NCBI GenBank assembly: GCA_900088475.1
Contig: FLMG01000355.1
Span: forward strand, 144,349 to 208,348
Reading direction: 5' to 3'
DNA from: Hyphochytrium catenoides
Taxonomy: Eukaryota; Sar; Hyphochytriomycetes; Hyphochytriales; Hyphochytriaceae
Length of the DNA: 64,000 bases
The position numbers and the translations under genes were made by a program. Below, piece by piece: positions 10,801 to 20,963 of this stretch (the stretch's first letter is position 1; each line of letters opens with the position of its first letter). Under the pieces are notes generated by a model. That model had not been told where the DNA came from and ran no database searches. It saw only the letters and a list, made by a program, of their open reading frames with translations.

Positions 10801-13391
10801 TCATCTGGTCCGCCTCCTGTCGGAAAATCCTGGTTGATCTGATCTCTGAGTAATCGCACCTCCAGCAGTGTTTGTTGATAGGATTTCTGGCGTGATACGT
10901 ATTCCCCACTGTCTGCCACACAGACCTGTAGTGCAACACCAGGAAAAGGATATTATAGATGTCGCGCAAGGAGTAAGTAAACCCTTCAGGGCGGTGCAAA
11001 GCCACACCCAAGAATTGACTAGAGCAAATTTCTCTGTAGAGCAAGATAGATGGCAAGGAAGAGTAGCGCAGAGGAGGTAGAAGGGGCATGAGCGAAGGCG
11101 ATTTGGAAAAACGGAGTACAAGAGCGCTTTTGAAAAGAAAAGAAGTGGGCAGCAAGCATGCTAAGTACCTGGACTAATCTGAGGATACGGGCTTGCTCCG
11201 GATACTTCTTGAGGAATTCACGCAGGGCCAGAAGCTTCAGCTGAATGCCACTGAGCCTACCCAGACTGTCCAGCCCGCACAGCACTACTTTCCCTTTATA
11301 TTCCTCGATGAGCTGAGTGACCTGGCGACAAGAAGATCAGTGTACTCCATAAAAGCCTCAGCTCAAAGGGTACTACAAGACAGCTATAAATTCAGGCTAT
11401 AGACATAAAAAGACGCTATGAAGCAGCCAATATCGAACGACAGGCATTAGCATTGGTAGCTTTGCAATACCCGGGTATTATAACTTTCAGTCTCCAGAAT
11501 GGAGTCCAGAAGGGAGGGTTCAATGCCTGCGTGACTAATAGTGATATTCACTAGCCGTCCTCCGTAATCCACACCCAAAAACCCTCCCTGCTGTGGACCG
11601 TAAGTCAAGCCCATAATCCTGCGACAGCTGGTCAAGAAATGCCTTGCGTACTCGTAGAGGTGAAAACCTGTGACAAGAACTCATGTTAGAAGCGGTAAGC
11701 GCAGCACCATATTAGCTCTCCGAAGAGGAGGTCTCCACCGAAGACGTGATCTTGAACGAACGAACGAACGTAGAAGGACTATATACTTGGGATACCTATG
11801 TGATCTGCGCTTAGCATCCCTGAAAGTAAGGCATCCCTCACCGAGAGGGTCCTGAACAGCTCGGATGAGGGGAAAGGTGTGTGCAGAAACAGCCCTATAT
11901 TCGCCCTCCTTAGACGTCGGGAGAGAAAGGAAGGAAGGATCAGGAGGTGCAGGTCATGGACCCATATCATATCTCCCTCATGATAAGCTTCGACAACCTG
12001 CAAATAAAAAATAATTCATCATTTACAGTCAAAGCCCTTAAAAATCCAAGAAGAGGCAGGTTGAGATGGAATCTACGAGGTCCGCTTCATAGTGAATAGT
12101 ATAAAGATAGAGTGGAGATAGCATTCGACTTCTCTCGTACCGCGTCGCTGAAAACCTTATTGGCAGTTGCATATGTGGACCAAGCTGTGTCTTGCTCTGT
12201 AGGGTTCCACCATCTCGTAGGAAGCTCTCCATAGACGTCAATAACGTTATGGAAAATAGGCCAAAGGGTTCCTAAGCAGTACTTCTCATATCCCTTTGCT
12301 AGGTCCGGACTCAGAAAGACCGGCCAGCAGCGAAAGGGCTGAAGAGCCTCACTCACAGCATCCTCTTCATCGGGTGTGATGACTGTGTTGCAAGGTACTG
12401 TACCCACCCATACGACACGCATACCATCGCTAGCATAGCTTTGGCCACTGTCTTGGGTTCTGTGGGTAGGGCAAAGCAGCTGATCTCGGTCCCATTGTAC
12501 GTTCCAAGTCCCGTCTTCCTTCTTTGTAACAATGACAGGAAGTTTATAGCAGACGATCAACACGGAATCGGATTTGCTTATTGTAGTTTCCTGCAGCGAA
12601 TCGTCAAAGGAACGCCGGCGCTTGACTGGTCCTTGACGCGGAGGGGATCCCATGTTCTTGATATGCGGATGAGGGATTCTGCCAGATGACTTAGTGTTCT
12701 GGTGTCGTATAACCTGTGCACTGGGCACGGCGCTCTTTGTCTCAACCTCTAGACCCGTCGCGACGGATGGAGGTGAAGGACTGCTAGGGATAATCTGGTC
12801 TGAGACAAAAGCCTCACCAGTATGCAATCTAGGAATGAGAGGAAAGCCGTCAGGTTGAACAGTCTGGGGGACAGGCGTCCCATAGTCTTTATCCAGGGTG
12901 TCTTGGATGAGAAGCTCGTGTCCTTCTACAGAGACGGAGTGAACGGTATTGCCTTGCTCCCAGCGCTAAGAAGTAAGAGGGTGGTAAGTCGACTCAATAC
13001 ATGTTTTGCTTGAAATTGAAGGCGCTGGGCTCCCATCATCCTACCTTGAACTTTCCTCCTCCGAAGATGGCATACCTAAACCGCAGCTCCGTGCCTGTGT
13101 GGATCATAACAGGATGAGGGTTGAACCATAGAGGATAGAGCTCCGGTGTAGTCACGAGCTCGACGCCGTTATCGAGCGGAGATGAATGACCAGGCTCCGC
13201 AGGACGATCTGAGGCCACCACGAGGCTCTCGCCGTGCCGCAGGTTGGCCGTAAGCTCAAAGTCCACCCGTGTCTGAGGTGCAAACTAAAATAGCATATGC
13301 GTAAGGATTGGTAATAAAGGCGTGCAAGCAGAAAGACTGGACATACCTGTTGTCGGAACCTCTCAGAACTGAGAGAGCCCGAGCCCCTCAT
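7829..13391 (-). CDS. CBM20-containing class II trehalose-phosphate synthase/phosphatase-like protein
   Basis: Many short exons on the minus strand. The start is ATG at 13391 (MRGSGSLSSERFRQQ). An intron precedes a CBM20 starch-binding domain (about 13036-13280; VDFELTANLRHGESLVVAS, then ELYPLWF). A Ser/Pro linker leads to a GT20 domain with LWPIFHNVIDVYGE, HDLHLLILPSFL, LHTPFPSSE and FHLYEYARHFLTSCRRI, then a HAD phosphatase domain with SGKERSDL, EHGYFYHW and GDDASDEPMF. The C-terminus (VTVGKKPSAAQYYVND) matches class II TPS. Two key sites are degenerate. The UDP-glucose loop reads CGLDSLGRLSGI, where active enzymes carry Arg and Lys (RLDxxKG). HAD motif I reads LLDFGGTL, with Gly replacing the second Asp of DxDGT. 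CBM20 also lacks the first Trp of its usual LGxW motif but keeps YPLW. It is probably a regulatory, polysaccharide-tethered protein. Not every exon boundary was resolved. Confidence 0.85.
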
Positions 13392-15579
13392 CCTGCTGCT
13401 GTTCTTTGGCAATCAATTGGGGGAATTGTAGATGGTGGGTGGCTCTAAGATGGGCATAACCATGGACCGACCTATGACACTACAGCTCGATTCACCGCAT
13501 CAATCAGGAGTGCTACCCCAAAGCGCTAGATAATAAGCAATCGCACAGTTAGCTCCACCGTGCCCTTGTAGGCTGTGTCCAGGTATACAATGGCACCTTC
13601 ATCCACTTTCTTGCTTTTAGACCTTTAGACCTGAGTTGGCCGGGAAGCATACCTTACCCATGCACCTTCCGCCTTCTCGGTACCAACAGCCGCGCCAATA
13701 GCGCTACTTCCCTCACGCTGTGCTTTGAGAAAGGGACTTTATGCTGGCGTTACTTAGCATTGGCTCCATGCACATGCACTTTGCGACTGTCCAGTGAATC
13801 TCTGGGATACTTCCTAGTGGTCGAGGCCTTCCTACATCAGCTCCTCCGATGGATGCAGACACAGCGTTGAGCGACAAAGGTGCATGTCACAGCGTTGAGC
13901 GACAAAGGTGCATGTCAGACACAAAGGCGGCAAGAAGCTGCAGACAGTCTCTCATTGTACAGAGCCAGGGGAGGGGCATTATTGTATGTGCAGGTGAAAG
14001 GCTTCACTACTACTGTATTCACTATGTTAGTGGATCTCGTGAGGATTCGTGATACGCTGACGGCCTCTCCTTAATAGACGTTCAATTTGGTGTCTGTATT
14101 CATTATTCTACCCCACAAAACCCCGCTATGTACACTGTACAATGTAATAAGGCAGGTCCTAAAAAAAGTGAGAGTAGCTAACGGATAGGTTCCTTTTCTG
14201 ACCGTTACTGGTAAGCATCCTTCTTGATGATCGTACACGTAGATGGAAAAAGACGAGGGCTGCGGCGGCAGAACAGACGACTGAAGAGCATGATGATGCT
14301 AGATGAAGGCTCTTATCTTCATCCACAGCAGTCCCAGATTCTGGTGTCTCTAAATCTACTCCACAGCGGTGAGTTTTTCATCGGCGGTCTAGAGCATTGT
14401 AGTTGTAGTCTATAATAGCGGCTGTTGGTTTCCTACCTGAGAAGATGTTATTATATTTGTACCCCATATTTTTTGCAAAAGAGAACCTTCTCATGGCTTT
14501 CATCTAGTGTCATCCTCACCATCATGAAACCTTCTCAGCATTTTCAGTGTCGCAGCCATTAGAAGCAGATTCAAGAATAGGAAAGCCCACCGACGGTAAT
14601 AAGTAGGATAATAGTAGTAGGAGGGGCTTCTTTCTTTTTTTAATCATAAATAAAGGAGAGGGTTTTCGTTGTCCTCTTGTTGTTTGGGTGGTGGTGGGAC
14701 AACAACAACAACAAGCGCGCCGTAAAATACCCCGCACTGCGGGGCGGATCTCTCTTCATGCAGCAGACACGTAAGTGGAACTTCATAATAGATGAGATCC
14801 CATCATCAGACTTGTACTATAATATTTATTGGATTGTTTCCAACTCGTAGTGCTAACCATTAGGGAAAAATCTGGTGGAGGCTCAGTAGCGAGCGTCATA
14901 ATGAGGGTGTCACTGCTATGATAGGAGGATCATCCTCATTCTTCTTCTTCTTTGTACTTTGTATCGAGCGATCACATCCATAGAGATACACAATGTTGGT
15001 TTTACATTCCCACACCTGAAAGGAGTCGCTAACGGTCATCGGACAGACACAACTGTGGATACAACGGACTACTTCTGGTAGCATAAATCTCCAAAACTGG
15101 GCTGTGTTTGCCCCTCCTGGCGGTTCGGGAAGAGGGACGAAGAAAAGGATCTCCATCATCATCAGATCATCATCCAGCTTAGGTACCCTGCTATATCTGA
15201 ATAGGAAGCAGTTCTAGTGGTGGTTGCCGCTATTATTGGTTTCTTGGGATAAAAGCTGTTGCTGCTACAAATAGGTCCCTGCTGCTGCTGCGCCTCCTCC
15301 CCCCAGGCAAACAACAGTCAACAGATCTTCATTTTCAGCGCACCCTTTGTACAAAGGTATCTTTTCTGACCCATCATCCAGGAGATCCTCCTGCTGCTCC
15401 AATTTTCGTGCTACTGGCGTAGCGCAGTGAGTCTAGCCACAAGTGCAATAACTTAGTCCAGTGACTCTTTATAGTTGTCAGCGTTGGCCTTGTGTCATCA
15501 GGGGCCCTGATCTGCGCGTGCTGCTTTGCACCACGGGGGGTTTTGCCTTGAGCTTTGTCTTGAGCCATAACGACAGAAG
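13392..15579. other. Large divergent intergenic region
   Basis: About 2.2 kb separates the minus-strand TPS start from the plus-strand histidine phosphatase start. I find no gene. It holds a perfect 28-bp tandem duplication (13860-13915) and a short CTG-rich stretch near 15290. It presumably carries both promoters. Confidence 0.5.
13860..13915. repeat. Perfect 28-bp tandem duplication
   Basis: Two identical adjacent copies (13860-13887 and 13888-13915), each beginning CACAGCGTTGAGCGACAAAG. Perfect identity points to a recent duplication in intergenic DNA. Confidence 0.95.
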
Positions 15580-16670
15580 ATGACATCAACAGCGAATCCC
15601 GAATCGGCCATTCTACTACCTGGTGCTCCTTTGTGTGAGAAATCCAGCGGGTCTGAATACCAAAAGCACCTAGACGAGATTAGAGCAATTGGCAAAGTTG
15701 ATCTCGGACCTTTGAAGTCTGTTATCTTCCCCTTATCTGAAATTGATAAAGTCAAGGTAAGCTAGACAAAAGTTAGAGAGTAATTGAACCCGAAGCCCGC
15801 GCCAGGAAAGCTCCAACAGCCAGTCGAGGACTTCCCATGCACCACCTATACCCTCGTAGGACTGACACCTGCTATGTCCTTTGTCCTTTCTCGGGTAATT
15901 GAAGGACGAGGAGCGCCTCAAAGGCTGGAAGATGAAAATTGTACACTACGTACGGCACGGCGAAGCAATGCACAACCTCGCTGCCGCCACCTCCAAAACT
16001 CAACCTGCCTGTGGATGTAAACTATCTCCCCCAGGGCCCTGTGTCTATAAGGATCCTGCTCTAACGGATCCAGCGTAAGTGCATCTTTCATGTCTTTGCT
16101 TAGCACTCGTTGTTGGCTCTGTGCATTCAAGAAAGTGTGGCCATCTCTCTCTTCGTTAGGTTGACCCCATTAGGCGAAGAGCAAGCTAGAAGTCATCAAG
16201 AGCACGCAAAAAACCTACGGGTGGATCTCGTGGCGGTCTCTCCGCTCAAAAGAACCTTGCAGACAGCAGCTCTTGCTTTTGCGGAAACGTTAGGAGGTAG
16301 CCGCCCTGCATTTATAGCCGTAGAGGAGTTACGAGAGCAACAAGGAGTGCATCTCGGAGACAAGCGCCGGCCCACTTCTGAAGCAGCGAAAGAGTTCAAT
16401 TACGTCGATTTCTCCCTGTGCCCAGCGGATGACGACAAGTGGTCTGATAATGTGCGAGAACCTCGTTTGGATATTGCTAAACGAGGATATCGCTATTTGC
16501 GTTGGGTACATGACCGCGAAGAAGCTAACATTGCAGTTGTGTCACATTCCAGTTTCCTTTTGACGCTATTCAATCTTTGCCTAGAGACAGATAATACTAT
16601 GCTGAAGCAGTGGTTTGCTACTGGCGAGCTACGATCAGTTGTACAGTTCAGCAAGCTAAATGATATTTAA
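15580..16670 (+). CDS. Histidine phosphatase (phosphoglycerate-mutase-like) protein
   Basis: Three exons (15580-15756, 15905-16074, 16160-16670) join in phase to 285 residues. After an N-terminal extension of about 60 residues, the catalytic motif VHYVRHGEAMHN supplies the nucleophilic His. LTPLGEEQA and VSPLKRTLQTA follow, and the second catalytic His lies in IAVVSHSSFLLTL. This is the branch-1 histidine phosphatase fold of phosphoglycerate mutase-like proteins. The segment between RHGE and LTPLG (YKDPALTDP) resembles plant and algal PGM-like proteins of unassigned substrate. I cannot tell a mutase from a phosphatase; cofactor-dependent glycolytic mutases look different around RHGES. Convergent with the coat-like gene, 277 bp away. 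Confidence 0.85.
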
Positions 16671-16947
16671 GCGGTATGGACCAACGACCAGAGCACGGTT
16701 GTCCACCTTTTTAGAAGTTTCTAAGCTAATCCTATGACTACTTATCAGCCACTCCTAACATGTCAAGTCCTAAAGCTCTTAACGGCTACAGCCTAACTAC
16801 GTTTGCATTGGACCACCTACTCTATATCAGATTTGAGCCTACTTTCCTGTGGCTTCGTCTAGCTACCGACTAACTACTTTATGGATACAAAGGACGCAGA
16901 TGGCTATCTACACGGAGTGACTATGTCCCCTTTTTCTCGAGCACTCT

Positions 16948-17607
16948 TTAGTGCTGAGGCTGAGTGTTCTTTGTCTTTTTTTCCTCCTTCTTAGTAACCT
17001 GGCGATCAGCTGGTACCTTGCCCATCAAGCGATTGAAGCGGCTCAGAACTGCATCAATGACTCTGTGGGTTGGGACCAGAACATAGACGTCAACCAAGTT
17101 GTTGACCTTGCCGTAGACAGCAGTGTAGGTAGCATAGAGCTTGGAAGCATAAGGCTGTGCGCGGTTCTGGATGTCCTTTCCTCTAGCTACTACGATAGCA
17201 TACGATTGGGCCGTGGTCTCCTTGCCTTTTGCCACAACCTTGTCGACACCAGCTCTGGTTCCCTGGTAGACGTTTCCTGCAGTAGACGTAGCCTTGTTGA
17301 CAGTGGCCGCAGCGGTATCTCTGGCAAAATAGACCGTCTTGACAGCGGTATCCTTGCCAAAGTACACCCAGCTCAAGGCATAGTTGTAGATGGAGTTTGC
17401 CTGCGCAGAGGCCGTATCCTTGACAGTGGTGGCAGCTTGACCAGCTGGCTGCACGACTCTTTGGTTGACTGTGTCCCTAACGTTGCTGCTGATCTCGTAC
17501 GCCTTATTGAGCTGAGGCTCAACAAGCGAGTACGCAGGCTTAATAGCTTTCTCATTCACCGTGGTAACGGTGTTCGTAACAATTTGTGGTACTTTGACTT
17601 CTACCAT
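16948..17607 (-). CDS. Lipid-droplet coat-like helical protein A
   Basis: An intronless frame gives about 219 residues from ATG at 17607 (MVEVKVPQIVTNTVTTVN). The sequence is low-complexity helical: repeated Val/Thr/Ala faces alternate with Lys/Asp/Glu (TVKDTASAQANS, TAVKTVYFARDTAAAT, GTRAGVDKVVAKGKETT). There is no signal peptide or long transmembrane segment, and the tail is Lys-rich (KKEEKKTKNTQPQH). Such amphipathic repeats resemble perilipins and REF/SRPP/LDAP proteins, which coat lipid droplets. A conserved C-terminal block (VDVYVLVPTHRVIDAVLSRF) recurs in the plus-strand gene at 24376. The assignment rests on composition and this paralogy, not a diagnostic domain; an apolipoprotein- or LEA-like role is an alternative. 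Confidence 0.6.
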   Translation of the reverse strand: MVEVKVPQIVTNTVTTVNEKAIKPAYSLVEPQLNKAYEISSNVRDTVNQRVVQPAGQAATTVKDTASAQANSIYNYALSWVYFGKDTAVKTVYFARDTAAATVNKATSTAGNVYQGTRAGVDKVVAKGKETTAQSYAIVVARGKDIQNRAQPYASKLYATYTAVYGKVNNLVDVYVLVPTHRVIDAVLSRFNRLMGKVPADRQVTKKEEKKTKNTQPQH

Positions 17608-20213
17608 GATTTGTGAATGGTCCAAGCTGGGATATCCTTCTGGCTCAAAGTTGTGTCAGGCGATAACGTCGCGCAAGTGAAGAGTTAGAGGTGGCTTCAG
17701 AGTTCTGAGGGAAAAGCGATTATGAGCAAAGCTTCTTCTGTTGGTGTCTCGTACTTCTAGGAACTTGCTTCTCTCAGACACCAATTCTTACTGTAGAATC
17801 TTAGAGCGGATGGGAACGTGTTGCGTAACCCCTGAGGAATGTATGAGCCAGGCGGGTGGGAAGGTATTCTGTCTGTCGTTTTCTCCTGTTAAAATCTATA
17901 CAAAACGTCTCGTCGCCTTGTTCCCTGTTCGCCGATCACCTCCAAGCTTTTCTGCTGTGGTCCTTTCCTCTTTCTTCACCGGTAAATTCTCCTGTTGTTT
18001 TCTATGCAGAATGTCGATCTGTAAAGCAACTAGAAGGATGACGAACAGAGCGAGGTGGTTTACTACAATATCCTGTCTGTCTTGCTCTTGTTTTTTTTTT
18101 TTGCTAACTGCAGTGCCAAGGTCGAGTGATCGTTGATTGCTAGTTCTCACAGCCATTCCTTCCTGTTTCCTCTTGCAGTTTCACATGGTTTACCCATCTA
18201 TTGCTGTTTGAAAGGCGACTCATTGCTGCCATTTGCTCCAAATGTAGAGATGACGACGTGGGAAGAACGCTAGAGGGCACCGAATCTCAATAGGAAATGA
18301 CCGGGAGTGGGAAGTACGAGTAGGATATTATTGGTACTTTCCAAAAGAGTGAGGGAAAGAGAGACAGGAAAGGGGAAAGATGATGTCGTACTTTGTGCTC
18401 CTCCACAAGCCCGTATTCTGTCATTTCATGCGACTTGGGTTGGGATACCTTGACGATATTGACTAAGTTAGTGTATGTGAGCTTCAGCCTTAGCATTAGA
18501 CGTAGTGTTAAAAGACAAGAGTAATAAAGATACGACCTTTATAGGAATATGACCCAATTGCCCTCACTCCCTAAAGTACAACTACAACACCGCACATGCA
18601 GTTCTCCATAGATATATACCTAGCCCAATTGACCCTCTTATGAAACTACAAGACTCTGGCTTGTCATAACAATGGATTCCATAGGCTAGGAAGTCATAGG
18701 AATTGAATAGAAGATGACTGCTCTATGGACTGGCTGGCCATTGGTCTAAGAAGTTCTAGAAGATCCTCCGACCAAGCGTCACACATCAACTTCGTTTGGC
18801 CTTCGCTTAGCTAACCTGGTTATTATCCGTGTTAACCTCAACTGCCACCCTTTGTGGCTGATGAGTTCCTGGTGAGTGAAGTGATAGAGTGCGAGTGAGA
18901 TGCTGGTGTCTCTTGATGGAAAGCTACGACTGTACATTGAAAGATCCAGCACGATGATCAAATTGTAGGGAATGTTGAAAAGGTGCCTTTAGTTGTAGAA
19001 GTACTCGTACCCGAAACTATGCGCGTAGTAGACGCTCTGTTACATGAGTCTCGCAGTTGAAGTCAAGAATGGAATCTCTTCTGCTGTGCAGTACACTGAG
19101 CTGCCCACGAGGTGTTGGACTGTGGATTTCGAAGTTAGTTCTACTTCTGGATCATTTGCAATGCAGGCGTCGCTCGTTCTTTGGTCGGCAGCTCCACCTG
19201 CTGCTGCAACTATTGCAATGTGTAGATGTACGCGGAGATGACGTGCAATAAATAATGCCGTCCTGCGAGGACAAAGGCGTACTGTTTGCACAGCCTTGAT
19301 GCGGGTGTTGTAGTTCCCCCACTCGTTGATGGCAGTAGAACTGAAGATCCTCCAGAGCTAGTTCTAGGAGATACTTCCGCTCCCTACAAGTAAAGGCCTT
19401 CACTTCCTTCCTCAAAAACAGCTGGGAACTACTTTTCGACAGTGGAAACTGTTGGTAAAAGCCCTTTCGTTAGTTGCCATTGTTCAGAAGAAATGTTCCT
19501 TTGCTTCCTTGAGAGACGAGCCGAGCCGACGAGACGTCATTATCTTCTTACAACGAACCTCCTCGAGGGCATGGGCAGTGCGTTGCAAGCTCCACGTTGT
19601 TAGTCTCAAATGTTTTGTTACGAAAGGTATGTCGGAAGGGCGATTGAAACCAAAGAATACGTGACTGTAGCTTATCTGAAGCCTTCTTATTAAAAAGGAA
19701 GAGTTTGTGGTGCTCCCATGGTAGTTCCTTACTTATTGTCTGAAGTCTTTTTTGGAGAAAGAGTTGTGGTGTCCCCATGATAGTTCCTTACTTATAGGTC
19801 ACTTCAGTTGAAGCGCGTGCTGCTGCTTTCCTCCCTTCTAATTTCTTCCGTGAGAGACCAGATCAGCGTTTCCCCCTACCTTGGACCATTAACGTGAACT
19901 TCCAGAACGAAAAAGAGGCAGTTACTACGAAGAGGACGATGTTATACTTTTATACCCGGTCGCCCTCATCCCTTAACGGGCGCTCATGGTAGCCGCTGGT
20001 TAAGTATAGGTTCGGCAGTGAGGTAACGAGAAGATGACATTAGCAGGGAGGATTGCGAAGGTACAACAGATGCATCCATAAAGGAGATAACACAACTTGC
20101 TAACATAAGCTTTGTGAGATAGAAAAAGTAAGCTTTGTTCATGAGGGTTCCACTGACTGCACTGCGAAATTCGCTCAGAGGCGACATAATAGTGGCCCCT
20201 GCCATTCAATTTT
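17608..20213. other. Intergenic region, 2.6 kb
   Basis: No supported gene. It contains a poly-T run near 18090 and two imperfect copies of a roughly 35-bp element (about 19704-19739 and 19763-19797). The minus-strand coat-like gene promoter should lie at the left end. Confidence 0.45.
19704..19797. repeat. Imperfect direct repeat, two copies
   Basis: Two near-copies of a segment reading TTGTGGTG, then CCCATG(G/A)TAGTTCC and TTACTTAT, about 59 bp apart. Too diverged and short to assign to a mobile element. Confidence 0.6.
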
Positions 20214-20963
20214 TTACTTGGTAGGGCTCAGCGAAGGCTCAGGTTGAGATCTTGCTGGTTCAGCACCACCCTCCACAGGCTTCGTTTCAGCTAGAGACTG
20301 TGCGTCCGTAACTCCTTCCACAGACTTCGTACCTGCTCCAGATGTCTCCTGTTCCTTGTCCTGTTTCGGTTTGACCATCTCTTCATCTTCTGAGCCGTCC
20401 TTCCTCTGCTGGTTACTTTGGCTTCCTCCGCCAAAGAGATTCCTGGTGCTTCCAACGACATTGTCTCTCGTCTGTAAAACGTTAGACCGCACGGCAGCCC
20501 AAGAGGATTTCTCTTTCGCCTTCCCTACCACTGACCCAACGCCACTAGAGATGGAGGATGCGAAGGATTCAATCTTGTCTAGTAGTGCGTCAGCGTGAAC
20601 GGCGTCAGCCACTGTGTCAGCAAACCTCTCCGCTTCTGTTTGAATATAGCTGAGACCCGACTTCCCTTGCTCCTCCTTCGGTCGGACAGTCCCTGAGACG
20701 ATGATGGATAAAGTTAAGATATCCTCGTCCGGTTTCTTTTTCGAGTTCATATACCGTAGGGCCTCTGTGAGGTCATCGTCACCCTTGACGGCAATTTTAT
20801 CGCCATCACCGTCCACGTAGTGCAGTTGGAAGTCAGGCGCAAGGCAAAGAGTTTGATCCACTACTTCTCGAAGCCCCTGATACGTGACTTCTGCCTTGGA
20901 AACACTGATCCGTCGCAATTCGCCATTGAATGAGAGCTTTAGAGATACATTGGATAAGTCCAT
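20214..20963 (-). CDS. PB1-domain protein with amphipathic helical middle
   Basis: A single exon gives about 249 residues from ATG at 20963 (MDLSNVSLKLSFNGELRRIS); the frame stays open upstream but lacks support there. Residues 6-85 form a PB1 domain. A basic cluster lies at the start (FNGELRRISV), and the acidic OPCA motif (YVDGDGDKIAVKGDDDL) follows, so it could heterodimerise or oligomerise. The middle (ERFADTVADAVHADALLDKI, VGSVVGKAKEKSSW) is amphipathic helix, rather like the two coat-like proteins nearby. The C-terminal third is disordered and rich in Glu, Lys, Ser and Pro. PB1 proteins such as p62/NBR1 act as scaffolds, but I see no ZZ, UBA or LIR motif. Function is unknown. Confidence 0.75.
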   Translation of the reverse strand: MDLSNVSLKLSFNGELRRISVSKAEVTYQGLREVVDQTLCLAPDFQLHYVDGDGDKIAVKGDDDLTEALRYMNSKKKPDEDILTLSIIVSGTVRPKEEQGKSGLSYIQTEAERFADTVADAVHADALLDKIESFASSISSGVGSVVGKAKEKSSWAAVRSNVLQTRDNVVGSTRNLFGGGSQSNQQRKDGSEDEEMVKPKQDKEQETSGAGTKSVEGVTDAQSLAETKPVEGGAEPARSQPEPSLSPTK

